From assembly GCA_017527495.1 (NCBI GenBank), contig JAFXPY010000033.1, forward strand, positions 62,001 through 126,000: a DNA stretch of 64,000 nt, in the 5' to 3' direction. The position numbers were made by a program, and so were the translations under genes. Each line of letters begins with the position of its first letter. Positions within the stretch are counted from its first letter, which is position 1. The stretch comes from Paludibacteraceae bacterium. GTDB taxonomy: Bacteria > Bacteroidota > Bacteroidia > Bacteroidales > Paludibacteraceae. Of this stretch, positions 26,431 to 35,500 are shown piece by piece. The notes under the pieces were generated by a model that did not search any database, was not told the origin of the DNA, and saw only the letters and a program-made list of their open reading frames with translations.

Positions 26431-26838
26431 ATGAAATCGCCAAAACATTTAGGGCATAAGCCGATTGTATCGGTAAATGATTATGACAAAGTCGATGGAA
26501 TGTATCGGAACAATACAGATGCTCACGCATTGAGCATAGGTTGGGCGCAATATGATGCAGATGAGATATCAATGAAAGTGTGGCGAAAGAGAAAGCACTG
26601 GAGTTCACAATCAGAGGAGTTACCACTTCATCGAAATTTGGACTTGACTATATTGTTGCTACATGTGTTATTTGACGAAACACCAAATCCGGATAGTTTT
26701 CTTGTAAAAGCAAAGACTCTCTTTTCGGAAGATCAAGAGGGAGGAATTGAAGAAATCAAGAAATACTATCAAAAGAACAAAAGTTTCTTAGAACCTCGTT
26801 TGAAGGAATTGCGCGAACTCTTAAACAAAATGAAATAA
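26431..26838 (+). CDS. DUF6530-like protein (135 aa)
   Basis: A small soluble protein opening KSPKHLGHKPIVSVNDYDKVDGMYRNNTDAHALSIGWAQ (shown here only as its conserved-looking start; residues 2-40), with a W-rich middle (VWRKRKHWSSQSEELPLHR) and a helical, charged C-terminus. The pattern matches what I recall of the DUF6530 family, whose function is not established. It stands first in an AT-rich accessory cassette, 84 nt before the P-loop/MBL gene, with a purine-rich ribosome-binding region (GGGGAAAAGAAG) before the ATG. Whether it functions with the next genes is inference from proximity and common orientation. Confidence 0.7.
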   Translation: MKSPKHLGHKPIVSVNDYDKVDGMYRNNTDAHALSIGWAQYDADEISMKVWRKRKHWSSQSEELPLHRNLDLTILLLHVLFDETPNPDSFLVKAKTLFSEDQEGGIEEIKKYYQKNKSFLEPRLKELRELLNKMK

Positions 26839-26922
26839 ACACTTGTACTAGTCGTTTGAACGATCTATGTGTATATAAATAGCAATTGTTAAAGTGTGCA
26901 CGGACTAATAGTGCAAAAGATT

Positions 26923-28449
26923 ATGAAACGCATGTTTGTGATATACGGAGAACAGAACTCAGGAAAAACCCACACGATGTGGTTGCTTTTGTGCCATTTA
27001 ATAGAGCAAGGCGCAAAAGTAGAATTGCCAATGTTCCACGTAAATCAACCGTATTCATATGATGAGGTGATGGCGACAAAAGAGCCTTTACCCGATTTTC
27101 GAGCAGTGGTTGAATGGTATGGCAAGAAAGTAATGCTTCTTAGTGCCGGTGATTACTTAGAACATTATTATTGGGGCTTTCGCCAGCATATGCAATGGGC
27201 ATCAGAGAAGCAAATAGACTACATAATTTGTTGTGCCCGCAGTCGGAATATAGAAGGTTCTGTTTATAGGGAATTAATGGAAGTATATCGCAATCAAACT
27301 TTGACCGATGAAGATTGGTTTTTGACTGAAAGGATGAATAACAATGAGGATTGGTTGCAAGACCGAGACCAATTGGCGAAGAAGATTATAATATCAATAA
27401 AAAATGCTATTATGAAAGATATGCCAATTCACTATAGAGTTATTTTTCCTGTCGGACAAGGAGGATTGGCAGTTGAACAAATCGATAATATGACAGTCGT
27501 TTATGATTGTGGTTCTCTATCATCACCGGCACGAGTGGAGATGTACATTGACGAGATGAAAAGAAGACAAGTACACCAAATAGATTACATATTCATTTCC
27601 CATTTTGATCAAGACCATGTCAACGGCATTGATTATTTATTAAGTTCAGGTATTGGAGTTCGCAAAGCAGTTATGTCATATATACCACATGATTTGCAAG
27701 TGGTGTATAACTTTGTGACAAGAGGAGCATACGAAAATATGTTATCTGTTCTGCGTCGTAATGAGTGCCAAATTGAGGAAATCGCCAACGAAGGAGAGAA
27801 TTCTGGTAGGGTGTATAAGCATAAAGACTTATGGGAGTGGGTAGCTCATAGCCAAATGACTACTCAAGATTTTGTAAACTTGCGGCAAGCTTTTATAAAT
27901 AAGGGGATAAATCTAAATAGATTAGATGATATTTGGTATCTTGAACAAAACAAGGAAGATATAAACAACATCTTTAAAGAGACATTTGGTCTGCAAGGTC
28001 CCAACTCAAAAGGATTGATTTTACTATCACAAAAAACGCCCAATGCGCAATTGTTTGATGCGAATCTGGAGAATGGCATCTGTTGTTGCAGACTACAGAC
28101 ATCGTTTAGAAATCTTTCTATGACTCCCGACAGAACAAGTTGTCTTTATGTGGGTGACGCCAGGATTAAAGCATCCGTTGAGGTAAATGAGATTATGTTG
28201 TTTTTACGTAGATATATGCATGAAGACCACTTATTACTGATGCAATTACCTCACCATGGTAGTATTAATAACATAGCAAAAGATTTGCATATGTCCATAA
28301 ATGCAGATGCGTTTTTTGTAAATGATAAGAGTGAAAAACGGATTCAGAAGTCTACGACTTTATACAATGATTTGACAGCACAAAATAGATTGTTCATCGT
28401 AAAGGATATGTGCTCTAATTTAATTCTCGGAACGACAAAAGTACAATAA
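26923..28449 (+). CDS. P-loop NTPase fused to a ComEC-like metallo-beta-lactamase domain (508 aa)
   Basis: The N-terminal part (about 1-165) opens MFVIYGEQNSGKTHTMWLL, with Walker A at residues 9-16. A region of HYYWGFRQHMQW and IDYIICCARSRN resembles a small kinase/NTPase fold. The C-terminal part (about 168-508) is a metallo-beta-lactamase fold: HYRVIFPVGQGGLAVEQ, then SHFDQDHVNG (H-x-D-x-D-H metal motif, about 227-232), LYVGDA (Asp near 412) and LPHHGS (about 442-447). The LPHHGS and SHFDxDH forms are those of ComEC/Rec2-related hydrolases, which act on nucleic acids or nucleotides. I chose the ATG at 26923; an upstream GTG frame would add nine residues. No membrane segments are present. 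It is followed 10 nt later by a caspase-like gene. I do not recognise this fusion as a named system. Confidence 0.8.
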   Translation: MKRMFVIYGEQNSGKTHTMWLLLCHLIEQGAKVELPMFHVNQPYSYDEVMATKEPLPDFRAVVEWYGKKVMLLSAGDYLEHYYWGFRQHMQWASEKQIDYIICCARSRNIEGSVYRELMEVYRNQTLTDEDWFLTERMNNNEDWLQDRDQLAKKIIISIKNAIMKDMPIHYRVIFPVGQGGLAVEQIDNMTVVYDCGSLSSPARVEMYIDEMKRRQVHQIDYIFISHFDQDHVNGIDYLLSSGIGVRKAVMSYIPHDLQVVYNFVTRGAYENMLSVLRRNECQIEEIANEGENSGRVYKHKDLWEWVAHSQMTTQDFVNLRQAFINKGINLNRLDDIWYLEQNKEDINNIFKETFGLQGPNSKGLILLSQKTPNAQLFDANLENGICCCRLQTSFRNLSMTPDRTSCLYVGDARIKASVEVNEIMLFLRRYMHEDHLLLMQLPHHGSINNIAKDLHMSINADAFFVNDKSEKRIQKSTTLYNDLTAQNRLFIVKDMCSNLILGTTKVQ

Positions 28450-28459
28450 TACCCACAAA

Positions 28460-29119
28460 ATGCTCATAAAAATGTATAACTTTAATAAAGTATATCTGAT
28501 TACATCTTTTGACGATAGGGACAACCCTGAACGGCTAGGTCTTTGCAAAACGGGACAAGAAACCATCGCTCGATTTCTTATATGCGAACATATGAGGGTA
28601 ACCTCATTGGACGAATGGGACAAGGTCTGGATGGTGATTAAAGATGACTGTGCGAAAGGCTTTATTCCTCTTATACATTTGGCGATGCATGGCAATATTG
28701 AAGGTGTACATATACAAGGTATAGATGAACTGTATGCATGGCCGGATTTAATGGATTGCTTAGAGGAAGTTAATAATAGCTGCAATCATCAATTAGTTGT
28801 GTTTATGCAAGTGTGCCATGGTGCTCATTGTTTAGCCAATCTGAAGCAAAGGGAATACCCTCCATTTTATATAATGATTGCAAGTGTAGATAAAATTGAT
28901 ATTGGAAATACATTTAGTAACCTAAAATATTTTTATGAAAAAGTTGCAAATGACACATTAGGTGAAGCTATATTGACATACGTAGAAAAAATAAAACTAT
29001 CTGAATCCTTTTATTCAAGTATAAAACATCATTGGTGTTTATTTAAAAAGAATGATTCTTTACCGAATAAATTATTTACATGTAAGATAACACCGGATAT
29101 TAATGAGCGGGAATTATAG
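28460..29119 (+). CDS. caspase/CHAT-like His-Cys protease candidate (219 aa)
   Basis: Soluble protein with the layout of a clan CD peptidase. A strand followed by a catalytic-type histidine in PLIHLAMHGNIEGVHIQG (His77) leads to a WPDLMDCLEEVNN helix. A second hydrophobic strand ending in the catalytic-type cysteine follows, LVVFMQVCHGAHCL (Cys119). The spacing and the HG...C pairing match CHAT/caspase-like domains. No sensor or effector domain is attached, so it is a stand-alone protease, if active. It starts 10 nt after the P-loop/MBL gene in the same direction and is probably co-transcribed. Substrate unknown; cleavage of a partner or of host proteins after a trigger is inference from how such proteases work in other conflict systems. 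Confidence 0.65.
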   Translation: MLIKMYNFNKVYLITSFDDRDNPERLGLCKTGQETIARFLICEHMRVTSLDEWDKVWMVIKDDCAKGFIPLIHLAMHGNIEGVHIQGIDELYAWPDLMDCLEEVNNSCNHQLVVFMQVCHGAHCLANLKQREYPPFYIMIASVDKIDIGNTFSNLKYFYEKVANDTLGEAILTYVEKIKLSESFYSSIKHHWCLFKKNDSLPNKLFTCKITPDINEREL

Positions 29120-29179
29120 TAGCGCATATACATGTAAACCCGCCTAGGCGTACGTGCGAATATATTTTTTATAAAACAT

Positions 29180-29353
29180 ATGAGACAGAGAATAAATCCA
29201 CACTTAAAAGAGGGAACGTATCAAATAGTTTGTACTGGATGCGGATTCGTAAAGCACGGCCCTCAGGAAGGTTCAGAAGCGGATGCTGCTCGCAAAGCGA
29301 TGGAAATTGAAAACACTCAAAAAAGTGTGCAAATGGGTGCGATAATGAACTAA
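29180..29353 (+). CDS. 57-residue protein with C-x-x-C, similar to half of a Lar-type zinc ribbon
   Basis: A short ATG-to-stop frame between the caspase-like gene and the second giant gene. It reads MRQRINPHLKEGTYQIVC, then TGCGFVKHGPQEGSE and ADAARKAMEIENTQKSVQMGAIMN. VCxxCG, then GP, then EADAARKA resembles the second half of restriction-alleviation (Lar-like) zinc ribbons often carried by phages and plasmids, with only one CxxC. The similarity is from pattern only. If real, its location at the end of the caspase/MBL cassette is suggestive. Confidence 0.45.
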   Translation: MRQRINPHLKEGTYQIVCTGCGFVKHGPQEGSEADAARKAMEIENTQKSVQMGAIMN

Positions 29354-29521
29354 TATTGGAGATTCATCCAAAAGTTCAGGCAAATAAATATAATGAAAAT
29401 AATCCATACCCTTTTAAATAATAAACGGGCATGAGGTGATTGGTTTCACCTATGGTCACAAATAATAACACGTACACACGCGTACGTGATAAATAAAGAA
29501 TAATATAAAAATCAAAATAAT
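29354..29521. other. leader region of the second giant gene
   Basis: No gene. It contains a hairpin-like AGGTGATTGGTTTCACCT (29434-29451), a CACGTAC...GTACGTG inverted repeat (near 29469-29488) and, just before the start codon, AAGAATAATATAAAA, which also precedes the first giant gene. No TAnnTTTG promoter was found here. Confidence 0.5.
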
Positions 29522-32500
29522 ATGAAACATTTAATTAATTATTTGTCAAAAAAGAGTTTATCTCTCGAGAATGGTTCGAGAATGGTTCGAGAATGGTTCG
29601 AGATTGATTCGGCGAAGTCTCGGAAGAGTATCGGTTCGAATCTCTCTCGATTGTGTCTCGCCAGTCTGATTTGCCTATGTATGCTGACTGTCGGAGTTGG
29701 AAATGCGTGGGCTGATGAAACTTGGGATTTAACTACAAATTCGTATAGCAGTTCAAGCACGTCTACGGTAACGTGGTCAGGAACAAATGCTACTATGACT
29801 CTTGAAAAAAATGGAGGAACAAATGCCAACAACTACCTTGGTGGAAGTGGAAGCTATACGCACACGCGTGTTTATAGTAAGAACATATTGCGTATTACTC
29901 CGGCTTCGGGTCAAACAATTGCAAGTATTAAAATTACAGCGACAAGTTCTTCATACACCATTACCGGAACTTGGACAAATGGTTCTGCTTCAACTTCAGG
30001 TTCTGTAACGACAGTAACTCCTACAGATGGCACAAAAGCAGTATATTGTACTTGTAATGCCACAAAACGATTGTCAGAAGTTGTCGTTACTTTCGCCGCT
30101 GCAGCGTCTTGTACTACTTCTCCTACTGTGGGAGCGGGGTCGAATAGTGCGGTTACAGCTACAGGGGCTACGGTGAGCTGCACTGCCGGTATAACATCTC
30201 TTGGTTCGGCAGGGTGCACTATCTCAAGCTATGGGTTTGTGTATGGCACTGCTACCTCGCCTACATTAACCACAGGCACACAAGTGCAAAAAGGTACTGC
30301 ATACACCACTACAGGTACCGCATTCAGTCACAGCCTCACAGGCCTAACTTCCGGTACTACCTACTATGTACGCCCTTACGCCACCAATGGCAATGGTACT
30401 GCTTACGGCACACAGACATTATTCACGACACTCAACGTACCTACTCTGACTCTGGATAAGACAGGAATCGGTTTTGGCGACAAAGCTAATGGTGGTGGTC
30501 CATATACCGCAATATTTACTGTGGCAGGTTCACACCTTACTTCAAATATAAGTATAGCAATAACAGGTGCTAACGCAGCACTATTCTCCGTCGATAAAAC
30601 ATCTATATCGTATGGCTCAGGTACTGTGGCTGCAACAACTGTCACCGTCTCTTACACACCTACTTCTGCCGGCTCACACTCCGCAACGATAACCGTATCG
30701 AGCACCGGAGCAACAAGTAAGACTATTAGCTTGAGTGGTACAAGTAAATACACCTATACATGGATGAAAAATGGTGCCGTTCATGCCACAACTCTTGTTG
30801 CATCAGGAACAAAACCAACCTTCCCGGCTGACCCGACATCATGCGATGATGTCAGCACGACATTTATCGGGTGGACCAATGCCGAATGGACAGGAAAAAT
30901 AGACGATGTATCCGCAAAAACTATACACGAGACTAACTCAACAATGAGCAACGCCTCTGCTAATAAAACATTCTATGCCGTCTTTGCAAAAGAAGGAGCC
31001 GGAGGTACAACAACAAAAACATATTCTTTTACAATTGATGCTGACGATTTTAACACTACAAGTTATGCCGCCAATAATAATGAAAAGACAACTACTGCTA
31101 CAGCTACAGATGCCTCAGGGGCAACAATTGATGTTGATTGGACTTCTAATCAAGTGATGAAAAGTGGTACCAATATGCAGTGGCAAAAAAGCAACGGATA
31201 TATTTATAATAGCACCGATTTAGGAACAGTAAATTCAGTTACCGTTACGAGTTCTGCCGGAACATTTACCACATATTATGGAACCTCAGCAAACCCTTCG
31301 TCTGGAACTCAAGGAAGTGGAAAGGGTTATTTCAAAACATCCGTTGGAGGCGCGACAGGAACAACAAGTAAGGTTGTTGTAAATTTCACTAAAAGTTCAT
31401 CCGGTGGCGTTACTTATTCCAAATATCTTACCAATTGTTGTACTTCTCTCGGTACTGTTAGTGCTACTTTAAGTGCTGTGAGCGGTACGACGGCCAACTT
31501 TACATGGTCGGCGGTTACAGGTGCGGAGAAATATCAAGTCAAGGTTGTGGGTAGCAGTAGTCACAACGCATGGACTGACGCCACATCAGGCGTTACTGTC
31601 AGCGGTCTTACTGCCGGATCTTCATACACCGCTTATTTCCGCGCTATCGACACCAATGGCTCACACTGCTCGGAAAGCGAAGAGACAAGCAAAGCCTTCA
31701 CCACACCAAAACTGACTGTTTCTCCGACTACAATTACAGGATTGAACTACCCTGTGGGTAGCGGTCCGAGCGAGGCTCAGTCATTCACCGTGAGCGGTGT
31801 CGGACTGACAGGAAATGTTACTATCACTGCTCCTACCAATTTCGAGGTGAGCAAGACAAGTGCCACATCAGGCTTTGGATCCAGCGTTACGCTGACACCT
31901 TCAAGCGGAACGATAAGCACCCAAACGATATGGGTGCGCCTCGCTTCCGGTTTGGCACAAAACACCTATGGCGCAAGCAATGTAACCGTAGCCGGCGGCA
32001 GCGCTACGACAATTAACGTAAGCGTAACAGGTACGGTATCGTCGGCATGCGAAGATCCGACTATCAATACTCACCCTGCTGCCGCAACATATAACCTCAA
32101 TGCCACAGCTACGGCTCTAAGCGTTACTGCCACCAAGAATGGTACAGGTCCGGCTCTAACATATCAATGGTACTCAAATACTGCCAACAATAACACAACA
32201 GGTTCGGCTATTCTGTCGGCAACAAGCAGCTCATACACACCGCCTACCACCGCTGCAGGCACGAAATACTACTATTGCGTGGTAAGCAGCGGAGCCTGCG
32301 AGACAGCCACCAACACTGCGACTATAACAGTGCGGACACCATCTATCACCGTGAGCAAGACAAGTATAGCTTACGGCGACCAAGCAAGAGGTGAAGGACA
32401 TACCGAGACATTCACAGTTTCGGGTACTAACCTCGCATCAGGACAAGGCTTGTCGCTCGCCCTTTCTGGTACTAACAATGCTATGTTCAGCATCGACAAG

Positions 32501-35500
32501 ACCTCTGTGGCGCAGACCTCTGCAGGTGCCGTGGCTACAACGACAATAACCGTAACATACACGCCGTCAAGCAATGGTGCACACAGTGCAACAATAACAG
32601 TAAGCAGCACTGGCGCAGAGAGTAAGACTATTGCCCTTAGCGGTACAGGTAAGTGGAAAGTAGAATGGATGCGCGGCGATGCTTCTGTCGGCACAGCATT
32701 AGTAGCCAACAGTAGTAAGGTGGCTGCGTTGCCAACTACACCGGCTGACAATGCACTCGGCAGTTGTGCCAATAAGTTTATGGGTTGGAGCCGTACAGAT
32801 ATAGGCAATACGCCTGTCGTCAGTGCACCGGCAGACTTATTCACCGATGTTGCCGGTTCCCCATCTATCACCGCAAATACTACTTTCTATGCAGTGTATG
32901 CTACGGCAAGTGGAAGCGAAACGCCATCATCTGTAACATCAACATTTACATCTAAATCATGGGCTGACGCAAGTTCGTTATGGACAAGCGGAAAAGATGG
33001 CAATGGATTAACATCTGGTCGAGGTGTTCAAGTTACAACTGGCTCTTCAGGTGCAAATGCAACAACTAAGTCTTCATACTCAAAAGTAACATCAGTTGTT
33101 GTTACTTATTCTACAAATGCCTCTTCTGGTGCCGGTAGTATAGCAATAACTGTCGGTGGAACATCAATGACCGCATCTGCTTCTGTTTCTACAACAGGCG
33201 GGACTTCTGATCGTACTATCACTTATACTCCGACATCTCCGGCAACGAATCTAACTGGAGTTGTGAAAATTGCAGTGACTTGTTCCACAAACTCTCTCTA
33301 TATTAAATCTGTTAAAATAAATTATACAACAGGCTCTGCCACTTACTCCGACTATGTAACCAAGTGCTGTACCGATTGGACAGCTCCGACGCTGACTTAT
33401 TCGGTGCCGAGTGGTTGGAAAGCCGGTGATGCGGATGTCAATGCCACTGTCGGAGGCGGTACAACCCATGGTGCCGTATCGTTTGAGTCAAGTAACACCG
33501 ATGTGCTGACCGTCAATGCTTCAACGGGTAAGATACATGCCGTCGGCGCCGGTACAGCCACTGTTACTGCCACATGGGCCGGCGATGCTACCTATTGCGA
33601 GAAATCGCGCACCTCAGCAACGATTACCGTAACGGGCAATGTAACGATAACCTTCAAGATGAATGGTGGTGGCGGAACGGACAACAAGACGCAGTCGGTT
33701 GTATATAACACCGCTACGGCACTGACTTCGCTTGCCACTTTGGGTTATACCGCTCCGAGTTGCAAGCAGTTCAAAGGCTGGGCGACGAGTGAGGCTAATG
33801 CCACGGCAGGCACTATTGCCTACGCCGACGGCGCGAACATCACCGCCACGGCAGGTACGACACTGTGGGCGACATGGGAAACGATAAACTACACCGTTAC
33901 CAAAGGCACCGGCACGGGTGCTGCAACTTTCACTTTAAGTCCTGCAAGCAGTGTGGCGTGCGGTGGTACGATAACCGTGTCGGCAACGCCCGACGCAAGC
34001 CATAAGGGTAGTCCCGTTGTAACGATCTCGCCTGCTGACGCAGGTACGGTAAGCGGCACGAACATTACAAGTGTTACAAAGAATATAACCGTCAATGTAA
34101 GTTTCGCAGCGAAAGAGACTTATACCGTTACTTGGTCGGCTAATGGTGCCGAACTGACAGGTGGAGCATTAGGTAGTGCACCGACAAGTGTTACCGAAGG
34201 CAACGCTATCGGAACTCTGCCGCCTAACCCGACTTCTTGTTCTGATGAATACTCGTCCTTTGTAGGCTGGTATGCTTACGAAGCCGGGACAGAGAGCGAC
34301 CCGACTACACCTGCCACATTTGCTTCAAGCGCCGGCGACAAAGTAACAACAGCAACCGTTCCGACAGGCAATGTGACCTACTATGCAGTGTTCTCAGATG
34401 GTAGTGCGGCAGGTTATGAGTTGGTAACAAATGTAAGCGGAATTAACGATGACGATGAATACATAATAACCAATAGTGCAACAACAGGTGCCGGTTATGC
34501 AATGTCAACAACGCAGAATAGTAACAACAGAGGTCAAGTTGCTTGTGATAATGCTGATTTTGAGACATTAGTTCAAAAAATATGGATAGAAAAAACTATA
34601 AGTGACCAATACATATTATACACCAATTCAGACAAAACAACTTGTCTAAATCAACCTTCAGCAAACAACTATCTTCGAACAAAAACATTCAATTATGGAA
34701 GTGAATGTTATTGGACAATTTCTATTACTTCTAATGTAGCGACAATAACGAACGCAGGTTATAATTACCAAATAAGAAGGAATTCCGGTAGCAGTTGTTT
34801 CAGTTGCTACGATGGCACACAACAATCTGTTTATCTCTATCGTGTTGGTGCAGCAGGAACGGGTTATATATCTTCTTGCGGTACGAACATCAAGATTGAT
34901 GGCAATGTGAAGATTACAGCTGCCAATGGTATGTGGGTCGAAGGCAACTCGATGCTTACTCTCACCGGTACCAACATGACCGATAATGCTGCCAATGTAA
35001 CCGTTGTGGTTAAGGTAACCGAAGGCGGTACAAGCAAATGGCGCGTTAAAGACGGCACTGCCGGTACGACAGGTCAGGGTGGAACAGCAGGTCTCTCATT
35101 CACCGACATCACATCTACCGACTGGACACGCAATATTGCCGTTACTTATACCCCTGCAGCTGCCAATGTAACAGAAGAAGCCACAATCACAGTGCTCGTG
35201 AAAGCCAAAGGCGCAAGCGACGCTGCCGCATTCGTGACTAAGACTGTCAAGGTTTATGGCCGCTCGCTGCCGTCTAACTTCCTGATTGCCGTCAACGACG
35301 GTACATTAGCCGACGGCCACTGGTACGCCATACCTGCCGACATGATTGCCCCATACGGTAGTACATGCTCAAGCGGTTTGGGCACATACAAGCCTATACC
35401 AATCACTGTGGATAACAATACCAACCCGACCAAAGCCACTGTGGCTCCGGCACGCGCTGTTTATCAACCGGTTCAAAGAAGCAGCGTGACAACATCACCG

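Noticed and set aside
26234..26626. 130-codon minus-strand frame
   Set aside because: Mostly antisense to the DUF6530-like gene, with a compositionally implausible translation.
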